A DNA stretch of 64,000 nucleotides from Rhizobium sp. LC145 (GTDB taxonomy: Bacteria; Pseudomonadota; Alphaproteobacteria; Rhizobiales; Rhizobiaceae): the NCBI RefSeq assembly GCF_001005825.1, contig NZ_LBHV01000005.1, forward strand, positions 186,001-250,000, read 5' to 3'. Position 1 is the first letter of the stretch. Each line of letters starts with the position of its first letter. The translations under genes and the position numbers were made by a program. The notes under the pieces were generated by a model, which was given only the letters and a program-made list of their open reading frames with translations, searched no databases and was not told the DNA's origin. Below, piece by piece: positions 53,537 to 62,297 of this stretch.

Positions 53537-53624
53537 ATGAAGCCGGCCCTCATGCGATGCACCGCCTAGAGCGCAACCACGATCTCCATCGCTATCGTCG
53601 CTGATCCCCGGTTTCGGGAAGCCG

Positions 53625-53649
53625 CGAAGCTAAGAGGCGAACATCACCA
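53625..53649 (+). repeat. 25-base imperfect direct repeat, copy 2
   Basis: Partner of 48619-48643, 22 of 25 identical, same orientation, 5.0 kb apart. It lies in the 305-bp gap after the araC-type gene, just before a gene-remnant-like stretch. Confidence 0.35.
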
Positions 53650-53658
53650 GCGCACTCG

Positions 53659-53742
53659 GGCTATCTACCCAAAGGGTTTTGGGACGCTCAGCGGGAATTT
53701 TACGACACGGAAATGGCAGTTCTCGCCGATCTCGGGCGTTGA
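53659..53742 (+). pseudogene. Possible 3' fragment of a broken gene
   Basis: A 27-codon stretch ending in TGA reads GYLPKGFWDAQREFYDTEMA then VLADLGR: composition and spacing look like a real protein C-terminus, but no start is available upstream. It may be what is left of a gene cut when the neighbouring DNA was joined. The rest of 53537-53841 shows nothing coding. Confidence 0.3.
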
Positions 53743-53841
53743 GGTTGAAAAAACGGTTCGGTGTGTCGGAAAACGCGGCTGTCCTTCGTCCTGGGATGTG
53801 AAACGCAAAGTGCCCGATCAACGATACTCGAGGAGAACATC

Positions 53842-54420
53842 ATGACCGCTACCTACACTTTCGATGTCTTTGCCAGCCTCGACGGCTTTGGTGCTCACAA
53901 CGGCGACTGGGGTGGCTACTGGGGAAAGCAAGGCCCAGAGTTGCTTGATCACCGCCTTGCCCTCTACGGTGAGGAGCAGAGGATGGTCTTCGGCGCCAAC
54001 ACCTATCGAGCCTTCGCGCGGATGCTGGCTTCGAGCACCGAGGGGTCGGAGGTTCGTGACCTATGGGTCACGCGGATGAGGAGCCTGCCGGCAACGGTGG
54101 TATCGACTACGCTGGAAGGTCCCCTCGATTGGCCGGACGCTGATCTTGTCAATGGCAATGCCGTCGATGTCGTCGCTCGGCTCAAGGCGGAATCCAAGGT
54201 GCCGTTGCGCTCGCACGGCAGCCTATCCATGAACCGGGCGCTGATGGCTGCCGGTCTAGTCGACCGCGTTCAGATAACGCTCTTCCCTGTGATCACCGGC
54301 CAGACCGGGTTGGACCCGATCTTCCATGGTGCGGCCGACTTCGACCTTGACCTAATCGAGAGCCAAACGCTCGACGGCCATACCCAAGAGCTGATCTACC
54401 GACCTACCCTGCACGCCTAA
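53842..54420 (+). CDS. Dihydrofolate-reductase-like (RibD C-terminal) protein
   Basis: A 192-residue protein of the RibD_C/YyaP type: TYTFDVFASLDGFGAHN at the start, MVFGANTYRAFARML, and RVQITLFPVITGQTGLDPIF near the end. Such proteins resemble dihydrofolate reductase; their real substrate is usually unknown. GAGGAGA is 7 bases before the ATG; a longer frame from 53761 has no support. It is a single gene, convergent with scfR. Confidence 0.85.
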   Translation: MTATYTFDVFASLDGFGAHNGDWGGYWGKQGPELLDHRLALYGEEQRMVFGANTYRAFARMLASSTEGSEVRDLWVTRMRSLPATVVSTTLEGPLDWPDADLVNGNAVDVVARLKAESKVPLRSHGSLSMNRALMAAGLVDRVQITLFPVITGQTGLDPIFHGAADFDLDLIESQTLDGHTQELIYRPTLHA

Positions 54421-54468
54421 GTCCGTCCATGCTCTGCTACCCGTCAAGCATCGCAACATGGCTGACTG

Positions 54469-55878
54469 TTACTTGACCTCGTAGGGAACCGCGAACCGAG
54501 TATGATGATCTATTATCAGCTTGCGTCTGAAGGGCGGTAGAGCCCGGCTTGCGCAGTTCGAGCGATCGCAGATACGGCACGAAATCCCGATCGGATCGAA
54601 GCGCGTCCTGTCGCTTAGATTGAAGTCGTCAGCGTAGACGAACGCGTCGGCATAGGCGATTTCGCAGCCCAATGCCAATGCATATGTCGGCTGTTGAGTG
54701 TGGAAGCCACCGCGTCCCTTGACGACCTGCGTCGCTAGGCAGAGATAGCGCACGCCATCAGGCGTCTCGGCGAGTTGGCGGATGATCCGCCCTGGAGCTT
54801 CGAAAGCCTGGTGCGCATTCCAGAGCGAACAGGCGGCGCCGAACCGCGCAAACTGCAATTTCGTCGCGCTGTGTCTTTTGGTGATATTGCCGGCACGGTC
54901 GATCTTGGCAAAGAAGATCGGCACCCCCTTGGAACCGGGCCGCTGCATGGTTGAAAGCCGATGGCAGACTTGTTCCAGGGATACGCTAAAGCGAATCGCC
55001 AGGAGTTCGATGTCATGACGCAGCTCTCGCGCGGCAGTTACAAAGTCCTGGTAGGGCATAAGAAGCGCACCCGCGAAATAATTGTGTAGCCCAATCCTAC
55101 AGATCTCAACCGCCTCCTCATTGCGGAATCCAGCCTCGCGGGCCGTGTCATCAATCAGGGCGCCAGCGTGAAGCTGGGCGATCTGTACGGCCATCTGGAA
55201 GGTCCGCGTCTGCACCGAAGCATAAGGGTTCAGCACCAGCAATCTCCCCGCCGGGTCGTAGCTTCGGACCGCGCTCATCGTCGTCGGCCCCTGCACTACC
55301 CGCACGCTCAACTGTTTCTCCAGATAGGCCGTCAGCGCCGCATGGTTGTCGCTACGGCCGAAGCCGTAGTTGTGCGCCAGCTCCTCCGCCGCAATGTCGA
55401 GTTCGTCCAGATAGTTGTCGACGAAGTGAAAGAAGTCGCGCACTTCGTCATAGGGGGTCACCTCGGAGAAGGGCGCCCGGGCAAGACGATCGTCCATTCC
55501 AGCGAGCTGCTCGCTGTTGCGCAGGTAGGCCTGATGACAAGTGATCAGCGCGTGCGCAAACCCCGGTGCGTTCTGAGTTATCAGCTTCAGTTCCTGCAGG
55601 CTAGGCGAGTAGCCGTCAAAGAGCGGATCGGCGATGGCCTCGGACAGAGCGGACAGGAGACGATCGGTCTCCCCACTCGCCAGTTCGGCGAAGTCGAGCT
55701 TGAATTTGTCGACAAGGGCCACCAGGACCGACGCAGAAACGGGCCGCTGATTGCTCTCGATCTGATTGAGGTAGCTCGTCGAGATTCCGAGGCGCTCCGC
55801 GAACTGGCCTTGGGTCGCCTTACTGGCCAGCCTCAGTTCCCTCACTTTTCGTCCGATGAATAGTTTTCCGGCGGCCAT
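54469..55878 (-). CDS. ScfR/PccR-type regulator of propionyl-CoA metabolism
   Basis: A 469-residue regulator: N-terminal XRE helix-turn-helix (KVRELRLASKATQGQFAERLGISTSYLNQIESNQRPVS), a central ImmA/IrrE-like domain, and a C-terminal domain with the Cys set GISCRICDRSNCASRA, the pattern of short-chain fatty acyl-CoA regulators (ScfR: PccR, RamB, MccR). It is divergent from pccB with 116 bases between, as PccR genes usually are, and probably activates pccB-pccA-bhbA when propionyl-CoA builds up. ATG at 55878 is preferred; a frame to 55962 runs through the AT-rich control region. Confidence 0.88.
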   Translation of the reverse strand: MAAGKLFIGRKVRELRLASKATQGQFAERLGISTSYLNQIESNQRPVSASVLVALVDKFKLDFAELASGETDRLLSALSEAIADPLFDGYSPSLQELKLITQNAPGFAHALITCHQAYLRNSEQLAGMDDRLARAPFSEVTPYDEVRDFFHFVDNYLDELDIAAEELAHNYGFGRSDNHAALTAYLEKQLSVRVVQGPTTMSAVRSYDPAGRLLVLNPYASVQTRTFQMAVQIAQLHAGALIDDTAREAGFRNEEAVEICRIGLHNYFAGALLMPYQDFVTAARELRHDIELLAIRFSVSLEQVCHRLSTMQRPGSKGVPIFFAKIDRAGNITKRHSATKLQFARFGAACSLWNAHQAFEAPGRIIRQLAETPDGVRYLCLATQVVKGRGGFHTQQPTYALALGCEIAYADAFVYADDFNLSDRTRFDPIGISCRICDRSNCASRALPPFRRKLIIDHHTRFAVPYEVK

Positions 55879-55883
55879 GTTCG

Positions 55884-55920
55884 CAATTTCACAATTTCTG
55901 ATTTGCTTTTTTATAATTTC
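55884..55920. promoter_or_regulatory. AT-rich repeat, candidate ScfR operator
   Basis: CAATTTC occurs at 55884-55890 and 55892-55898, and AATTTC again at 55915-55920, with ATTTGC between. It lies between the divergent scfR and pccB starts, right before the scfR ATG. Short A/T-C-A repeats are typical of sites bound by this regulator family. Binding is inferred. Confidence 0.4.
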
Positions 55921-55994
55921 CCATCTGCACCTTCTCAACCGTTTTCCGTCCCTTGAATGCACGTTAAACCGGGGTCAAACGTGAGGGAGGAACA

Positions 55995-57527
55995 ATGCGC
56001 GCAGTTCTGGGTGAGGTCGAGAAGCGGCGGGCGGAAGCAAGGCTCGGCGGCGGCGAGAAGCGCATCGCCGCGCAGCATGCCAAGGGAAAATTGACGGCGC
56101 GCGAGCGCATCGAGGTCCTGCTCGACGAGGGCTCCTTCGAGGAGTTCGACATGTATGTCACGCACCGCGCGGTGGATTTCGGCATGGCGGGCCAGAAGGT
56201 GGCGGGTGATGGCGTCGTCACCGGCTGGGGCACGATCAATGGCCGCCAGGTTTACGTCTTCTCCCAGGATTTCACCGTGCTTGGCGGTTCGCTCTCCGAG
56301 ACCCACGCCCAGAAGATCTGCAAGATCATGGATATGGCCGTGCGCGTCGGTGCGCCGGTGATCGGGCTTAATGATTCCGGCGGCGCCCGTATCCAGGAAG
56401 GTGTCGCCTCGCTCGCAGGCTATGCGGAAGTCTTCCGCCGCAATGCGGAAGCCTCCGGCGTCATCCCCCAGATATCTGTCATCATGGGGCCGTGCGCGGG
56501 CGGCGCGGTCTATTCCCCGGCCATGACCGACTTCATCTTCATGGTGCGCGATTCATCCTACATGTTCGTCACCGGGCCGGATGTGGTGAAGACGGTGACC
56601 AACGAGATCGTCACGGCCGAGGAACTCGGCGGCGCGGGCACGCATACGAAGAAATCCTCGGTCGCCGATGGGGCCTATGAAAACGACATCGAGACGCTGG
56701 AAGCGGTGCGTCGTCTTTTCGATTTCCTGCCCTTGAACAATCGTGAGAAGCCGCCCGTCCGTCCCTTCCATGATGATCCGGCCCGTCTCGAAAACCGACT
56801 CGACAGCCTGATCCCGGATAGCGCCAGCAAGCCCTATGACATGAAGGAGCTTGTCCATGCGATCGCCGACGAGGGCGATTTCTTCGAGATCCAGGAAGCC
56901 TTCGCGAAGAACATCATCACCGGTTTCATCCGGCTCGAAGGCCAGACGGTGGGCGTCGTCGCCAACCAGCCCATGGTGCTCGCCGGCTGTCTGGATATCG
57001 ACTCATCCCGCAAGGCTGCTCGCTTCGTGCGTTTCTGCGATGCCTTCTCGATCCCCATCCTCACGCTGGTCGATGTGCCGGGCTTCCTGCCGGGCGTCGC
57101 GCAGGAATATGGCGGCGTCATCAAGCACGGCGCCAAGCTCCTGTTCGCCTATTCGGAAGCGACCGTGCCGATGGTGACGCTGATTACCCGCAAGGCTTAT
57201 GGCGGCGCCTATGACGTGATGGCTTCGAAACATATCGGCGCCGATATCAACTATGCCTGGCCGACCGCGGAGATCGCGGTAATGGGCGCCAAGGGCGCGA
57301 CCGAAATCCTCTACCGCTCGGAACTCTCCGATCCGGAAAAGATCGCCGCGCGCACGAAGGAATATGAGGAGCGTTTCGCCAATCCCTTCGTGGCGGCCGA
57401 GCGCGGCTTCATCGACGAGGTCATCATGCCGCATTCCTCGCGCCGCCGCATCGCCCGCGCCTTCGCCTCGCTCAGAAACAAGCAGGTGACCACGCATTGG
57501 AAAAAACACGACAACATCCCCCTTTGA
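55995..57527 (+). CDS. pccB: Propionyl-CoA carboxylase beta subunit
   Basis: A 510-residue carboxyltransferase that moves CO2 from biotin to propionyl-CoA, making (S)-methylmalonyl-CoA. Signature segments: [75 protein letters not shown], and [33 protein letters not shown] precedes the ATG. It works with PccA, encoded 26 bases downstream. Confidence 0.96.
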   Translation: MRAVLGEVEKRRAEARLGGGEKRIAAQHAKGKLTARERIEVLLDEGSFEEFDMYVTHRAVDFGMAGQKVAGDGVVTGWGTINGRQVYVFSQDFTVLGGSLSETHAQKICKIMDMAVRVGAPVIGLNDSGGARIQEGVASLAGYAEVFRRNAEASGVIPQISVIMGPCAGGAVYSPAMTDFIFMVRDSSYMFVTGPDVVKTVTNEIVTAEELGGAGTHTKKSSVADGAYENDIETLEAVRRLFDFLPLNNREKPPVRPFHDDPARLENRLDSLIPDSASKPYDMKELVHAIADEGDFFEIQEAFAKNIITGFIRLEGQTVGVVANQPMVLAGCLDIDSSRKAARFVRFCDAFSIPILTLVDVPGFLPGVAQEYGGVIKHGAKLLFAYSEATVPMVTLITRKAYGGAYDVMASKHIGADINYAWPTAEIAVMGAKGATEILYRSELSDPEKIAARTKEYEERFANPFVAAERGFIDEVIMPHSSRRRIARAFASLRNKQVTTHWKKHDNIPL

Positions 57528-57553
57528 TGTGGTCCGCCGTGAGGAATTAATCC

Positions 57554-59572
57554 ATGTTTAAGAAAATCCTCATCGCCAATCGTGGCGAAATCGCCTGCCG
57601 GGTCATCAGAACGGCGAAGAAGATGGGCATCGCCACGGTCGCCGTCTATTCGGATGCCGACCGCGACGCGCTGCATGTGCGCATGGCCGACGAGGCGGTG
57701 CATATCGGTCCCGCCCCCTCCAGCCAGTCCTATATCGTCATCGAGAAGATCCTCGATGCGATCCGCAAGACCGGCGCCGACGCCGTCCATCCGGGCTACG
57801 GTTTCCTCTCGGAAAACCCCGCCTTCGCCGCCGCCCTGGAAAAGGAGGGCGTCGCCTTCATCGGCCCGCCCGTCAAGGCGATCGAGGCCATGGGCGACAA
57901 GATCACCTCGAAGAAGATCGCAGCGGAAGCCGGCGTCAACACCGTGCCCGGCCATATGGGCCTCATCGAGGATGCCGACGAGGCGGTGAAGATCGCGTCC
58001 TCCATCGGCTATCCAGTGATGATCAAGGCGTCCGCCGGCGGCGGCGGCAAGGGAATGCGGATCGCCTGGAACGACAAGGAGGCCCGCGAAGGCTTCCAGT
58101 CATCGAAGAACGAGGCGAAGAGCTCCTTCGGCGACGACCGCATCTTCATCGAGAAGTTCGTCAGTGAGCCCCGCCATATCGAGATCCAGGTGCTGGGCGA
58201 CAGGCACGGCAACACGCTCTATCTCGGCGAGCGCGAATGCTCCATCCAGCGGCGAAACCAGAAGGTCATCGAGGAGGCGCCGTCGCCCTTCCTCGATGCC
58301 GGGACCCGAAGGGCCATGGGCGAGCAGGCCGTGGCGCTCGCGAAAGCGGTCGGCTATTCCTCCGCCGGCACGGTGGAGTTCATCGTCGACGGCGATCGGA
58401 ACTTCTACTTCCTCGAAATGAACACCCGCCTGCAGGTCGAGCATCCGGTGACCGAACTTGTCACCGGCATCGATCTCGTCGAGCAGATGATCCGCGTGGC
58501 GGCCGGTGAGAAGCTTTCCTTCGGTCAGGACGATGTGAAGCTCACCGGCTGGGCTGTCGAAAGCCGGCTTTACGCGGAAGACCCGTATCGCAACTTCCTG
58601 CCCTCGATCGGCAGGCTTTCCCGCTACCGTCCGCCGATGGAAGGCCGGCGGGAGGATGGCACCGTGGTGCGCAACGATACCGGCGTCTTCGAGGGCGGCG
58701 AGATATCCATGTATTACGACCCGATGATCGCCAAGCTCTGCACCTGGGCTCCCGATCGCTTGGGAGCGATCGATGCCATGGCGACGGCGCTCGACGATTT
58801 CGAGGTCGAGGGCATCGGCCACAACCTGCCCTTCCTCTCGGCCGTCATGGAGCATGAGCGGTTCCGTGCCGGGCGGCTGACCACCGGTTTCATCGCGGAG
58901 GAGTTTCCGGAAGGCTTTTCCGGCGTGCGCCCGGATGAGGCCGCCGCCCGCAAGCTCGCGGCCATCGCCATCCTCGTCAACCAGGTGCTGCAGGAGCGTG
59001 CGGTGCAGATCTCCGGCACGATCGGCAATCACCGCCGCGTCGTCGGCAGGGAATGGGTGGTCACGCTTGCCGGTTTCGAGCTGACCGGTTTGGAGCTGGC
59101 CGCCGATCTCGAAACCTCCCCGGACGGCACCTCCGTCACGTTCTCGGACGGCGCGCGCATTTCGGTTGCCACGGGTTGGCTGCCCGGCCAGAGCCATGCG
59201 GCCTTCCATCTGGATGGCGAGGCGATGAGCGTGAAGGTCGATCTCGTCGGCACCGCGATAAGGCTGCGCTGGCGCGGCATGGATGTGACGGCGCGAGTCC
59301 GCTCTCCGCGCATCGCCAAGCTTGCGCGCCTGATGCCGGTCAAGCTGCCGCCGGATACGTCGAAAATGCTGCTTTGCCCCATGCCGGGCGTCATCACCTC
59401 GGTCGCCGTCAAGGCGGGCGATCAGGTCGAGGCCGGCCAGACGCTCGCAACCGTCGAGGCGATGAAGATGGAGAATGTGCTGAAGGCCGAGAGACAGGGC
59501 GTGGTCAAGCGCGTCGCGGCCACTGCCGGCCAGAGTCTGGCGGTGGATGAACTGATCATGGAGTTCGCGTGA
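57554..59572 (+). CDS. pccA: Propionyl-CoA carboxylase alpha subunit (biotin carboxylase and carrier)
   Basis: A 672-residue protein: biotin carboxylase (residues 1-450; [18 protein letters not shown]-grasp glycine loop, [34 protein letters not shown]), a middle domain that binds the beta subunit, and a C-terminal biotin carrier with [10 protein letters not shown]. It overlaps bhbA at its stop (TGATG). With PccB it carboxylates propionyl-CoA from odd-chain acids, branched amino acids or PHB-related precursors. Confidence 0.96.
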   Translation: MFKKILIANRGEIACRVIRTAKKMGIATVAVYSDADRDALHVRMADEAVHIGPAPSSQSYIVIEKILDAIRKTGADAVHPGYGFLSENPAFAAALEKEGVAFIGPPVKAIEAMGDKITSKKIAAEAGVNTVPGHMGLIEDADEAVKIASSIGYPVMIKASAGGGGKGMRIAWNDKEAREGFQSSKNEAKSSFGDDRIFIEKFVSEPRHIEIQVLGDRHGNTLYLGERECSIQRRNQKVIEEAPSPFLDAGTRRAMGEQAVALAKAVGYSSAGTVEFIVDGDRNFYFLEMNTRLQVEHPVTELVTGIDLVEQMIRVAAGEKLSFGQDDVKLTGWAVESRLYAEDPYRNFLPSIGRLSRYRPPMEGRREDGTVVRNDTGVFEGGEISMYYDPMIAKLCTWAPDRLGAIDAMATALDDFEVEGIGHNLPFLSAVMEHERFRAGRLTTGFIAEEFPEGFSGVRPDEAAARKLAAIAILVNQVLQERAVQISGTIGNHRRVVGREWVVTLAGFELTGLELAADLETSPDGTSVTFSDGARISVATGWLPGQSHAAFHLDGEAMSVKVDLVGTAIRLRWRGMDVTARVRSPRIAKLARLMPVKLPPDTSKMLLCPMPGVITSVAVKAGDQVEAGQTLATVEAMKMENVLKAERQGVVKRVAATAGQSLAVDELIMEFA

Positions 59573-61722
59573 TGTCCGAGAAGACCGGGAAAGCTACCAA
59601 AGCGGATTGGGAGTGGCTTGCCGAGAAGGAGCTGAAGGCTTCGCCGGAAACGCTCGTCTGGCACACGGCGGAAGGCATCGATGTGAAGCCGCTCTATACG
59701 GCCGAGGACCTTCAGGGCATCGGCCATCTCGATTCGCTGCCCGGCTTCAAGCCCTTCGTGCGCGGCCCGCGCGCCACCATGTATGCCGGCCGCCCCTGGA
59801 CCATCCGCCAATATGCCGGCTTCTCGACGGCCGAAGCCTCCAACGCCTTCTACCGCCGCAACCTCGCCGCCGGGCAGAAGGGCCTCTCCGTCGCCTTCGA
59901 TCTCGCCACCCATCGCGGCTACGATTCGGATCATCCGCGCGTCGAGGGCGATGTCGGCAAGGCCGGCGTGGCGATCGACTCGGTCGAGGACATGAAGATC
60001 CTCTTCGACGGCATTCCGCTGAAGGACATGTCCGTTTCCATGACCATGAACGGCGCGGTCATCCCGATCCTCGCCTCCTTCATCGTCGCCGGGGAGGAGC
60101 AGGGCTGCTCGCGCGCCGAGCTTTCCGGGACCATCCAGAACGATATCCTCAAGGAGTTCATGGTCCGCAACACCTATATCTATCCGCCCGAGCCTTCGAT
60201 GCGCATCGTCGCGGACATCATCGAATACACGGCGAAGGAAATGCCGAAGTTCAACTCGATCTCGATATCCGGCTATCACATGCAGGAGGCCGGCGCGACG
60301 CTGGTGCAGGAGCTGGCCTTCACGCTGGCCGACGGCCGCGAATATGTGAGGGCCGCACTTGCCAAGGGCCTGAACGTCGACGATTTCGCCGGCCGGCTCT
60401 CCTTCTTCTTCGCCATCGGCATGAACTTCTTCATGGAGGCGGCGAAGCTGCGCGCGGCACGGCTTCTCTGGTCGCGCATCATGGAGGAGTTCGAGCCGAA
60501 AAAGGCGTCGTCCTTCATGCTGCGCACCCATTGCCAGACCTCCGGCGTCTCGCTGCAGGAACAGGATCCTTATAACAACGTCATCCGCACGGCCTATGAG
60601 GCGCTGTCCGCCGTTCTCGGCGGCACGCAGTCGCTGCACACCAATGCGCTGGACGAGGCCATGGCCCTGCCGACGGATTTTTCCGCCCGCATCGCCCGCA
60701 ATACGCAGCTCATCCTGAGCCACGAGACGGGCGTGACCAAGGTGGTCGATCCGCTTGCCGGTTCCTACTATGTCGAAAGCCTGACGAACGAACTCGCTGA
60801 AAAGGCCTGGAGCCTGATCGAGGAGGTCGAGTCCCTTGGCGGCATGACAAAAGCGGTCGCGGAAGGCCTGCCGAAGCGGATGATCGAGGAAGCGGCCACG
60901 CTTCGCCAGGCGCGGGTGGATCGCGGCGAGGAAATCATTGTCGGCGTCAACAAGTACCGGCTGGAGAACGAGGACGAACTCGACATTCTCGCCATCGACA
61001 ATACCGCCGTGCGCAAAGGCCAGATCCGGCGGCTGGAAGAGGTGCGCCGGCAGCGCGATCCGAAGCGCGTGGCGGCGGCGCTCGCCGTCCTGGAGGAAGC
61101 CGCGGAAACCGGCGAGGGGAACCTGCTGGAAGTGGCGATCGAAGCCGCCCGTGCGCGCGCCACCGTCGGCGAAATCTCCGACGCGATGCGGCAGGCCTTC
61201 GGCGGCCACTCGGCGGTTCCGGAGGTCGTCGGCGATATCTACGGACCCGCTTATGCGGACGATCCGGAATACAGGACGATCGTCTCGCGCCTTGGCAGCT
61301 ACGCCCGGACGCTGGGTGCGAAACCGAGGATCATGGTCGCCAAGCTCGGCCAGGACGGGCACGACCGTGGCGCCAAGGTGATCGCGTCGGCCTTCGGCGA
61401 TATCGGCTTCGACGTGCTGGCCGGTCCGCTCTTCCAGACGCCGGAGGAGGCAGCCGACCTTGCGATCGAGCAAAAGGTGCAGGTGGTCGGCATGTCCTCG
61501 CTCGCCGCCGGCCACCGGACGCTCGCCCCGCAGCTTGTCGAAGCCCTGAAGCAAAAAGGCGCCGAAAACATCGTCGTCGTGGTCGGCGGCGTCATTCCGC
61601 GGCAGGACTACGATTATCTGATGCAGCACGGCGTCGCCGCCGTGTTCGGCCCCGGCACCAATGTGCTCGATGCCGCCAACAAGGTGCTCGACCTCATCGA
61701 GGGCAAAAGAAGGAATATTTGA
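59572..61722 (+). CDS. bhbA: Methylmalonyl-CoA mutase
   Basis: A 716-residue B12-dependent mutase converting methylmalonyl-CoA to succinyl-CoA. The N-terminal TIM barrel has [21 protein letters not shown] and [17 protein letters not shown]; the C-terminal B12 domain has [15 protein letters not shown] with the cobalt-ligating His in D-x-H-x-x-G. Both halves are in one chain, the normal large subunit. ATG at 59572 (GTG at 59569 possible) overlaps pccA. Epimerase and the mutase chaperone MeaB are not in the window. Confidence 0.96.
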   Translation: MSEKTGKATKADWEWLAEKELKASPETLVWHTAEGIDVKPLYTAEDLQGIGHLDSLPGFKPFVRGPRATMYAGRPWTIRQYAGFSTAEASNAFYRRNLAAGQKGLSVAFDLATHRGYDSDHPRVEGDVGKAGVAIDSVEDMKILFDGIPLKDMSVSMTMNGAVIPILASFIVAGEEQGCSRAELSGTIQNDILKEFMVRNTYIYPPEPSMRIVADIIEYTAKEMPKFNSISISGYHMQEAGATLVQELAFTLADGREYVRAALAKGLNVDDFAGRLSFFFAIGMNFFMEAAKLRAARLLWSRIMEEFEPKKASSFMLRTHCQTSGVSLQEQDPYNNVIRTAYEALSAVLGGTQSLHTNALDEAMALPTDFSARIARNTQLILSHETGVTKVVDPLAGSYYVESLTNELAEKAWSLIEEVESLGGMTKAVAEGLPKRMIEEAATLRQARVDRGEEIIVGVNKYRLENEDELDILAIDNTAVRKGQIRRLEEVRRQRDPKRVAAALAVLEEAAETGEGNLLEVAIEAARARATVGEISDAMRQAFGGHSAVPEVVGDIYGPAYADDPEYRTIVSRLGSYARTLGAKPRIMVAKLGQDGHDRGAKVIASAFGDIGFDVLAGPLFQTPEEAADLAIEQKVQVVGMSSLAAGHRTLAPQLVEALKQKGAENIVVVVGGVIPRQDYDYLMQHGVAAVFGPGTNVLDAANKVLDLIEGKRRNI

Positions 61723-61847
61723 CTCCACCTCACAGCCAGCATGGTTCAAACGCAGTCGTTCCCGGTGATTGGGCGTTGACGAGATCGCTATTCATCCGGG
61801 ATGCAGCCCAGAGAACGACAGCCGTGAAACTCGTTTGCTACGACGCG

Positions 61848-62297
61848 CTATGGATTCGAACCCGAGGGATCCGACTGCGCCTCCTCGGGCACCTCGTCTC
61901 TGAATCGCGGTCCATTGGCGAGCCGCCGACCGAGCGCCTCGATAAACTTGTCATAACGCTCACCACCCTTCGCCCGAGCTGCAGCCTGAGCGGCCTCCGG
62001 TAAAGGGACGGTCGTATTCAGCCAGAAACGGACGAAGAGGGCGAAGGCTTCATTGGCGATGACCAGATCCCGTTCGACCCGCTGTATGCTGCGATCGATC
62101 CGGTCGAGACGTTTGCTAATCGCGGCCTCCTTTCGTTCGTCGGCGTCCGGGGACAGGAAAGAGGCAATCGCGGCTTCGGCTATGAGTGAGCTTGAATGCC
62201 CGCGCCGATCGGCAAAATCTCCGAGCTGCTGCTTTAGCTCGGGATCGAGATAGACGGAAAGTCGCTGTTTTCTGCCTGGTCGTGCGGACATGCTCAC
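61848..62297 (-). CDS. Ribbon-helix-helix (CopG-like) protein of the transfer region
   Basis: A 149-residue protein: RHH motif at residues about 8-50 (RKQRLSVYLDPELKQQLGDFADRRGHSSSLIAEAAIASFL), then a helical part and a polar tail. In related elements this gene sits between traG and trbB and is thought to regulate or help transfer. The start overlaps the traG stop as ATGA. The last codons read TCG GGT TCG AAT CCA TAG, which resembles a tRNA T-arm and may mark a junction. The 125 bases between bhbA and this gene are non-coding. Confidence 0.85.
   Translation of the reverse strand: MSMSARPGRKQRLSVYLDPELKQQLGDFADRRGHSSSLIAEAAIASFLSPDADERKEAAISKRLDRIDRSIQRVERDLVIANEAFALFVRFWLNTTVPLPEAAQAAARAKGGERYDKFIEALGRRLANGPRFRDEVPEEAQSDPSGSNP

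Noticed and set aside
59422-61749. 775-residue open frame antisense to bhbA
   Set aside because: Shadow of the methylmalonyl-CoA mutase gene; no ribosome site and no recognisable domain.
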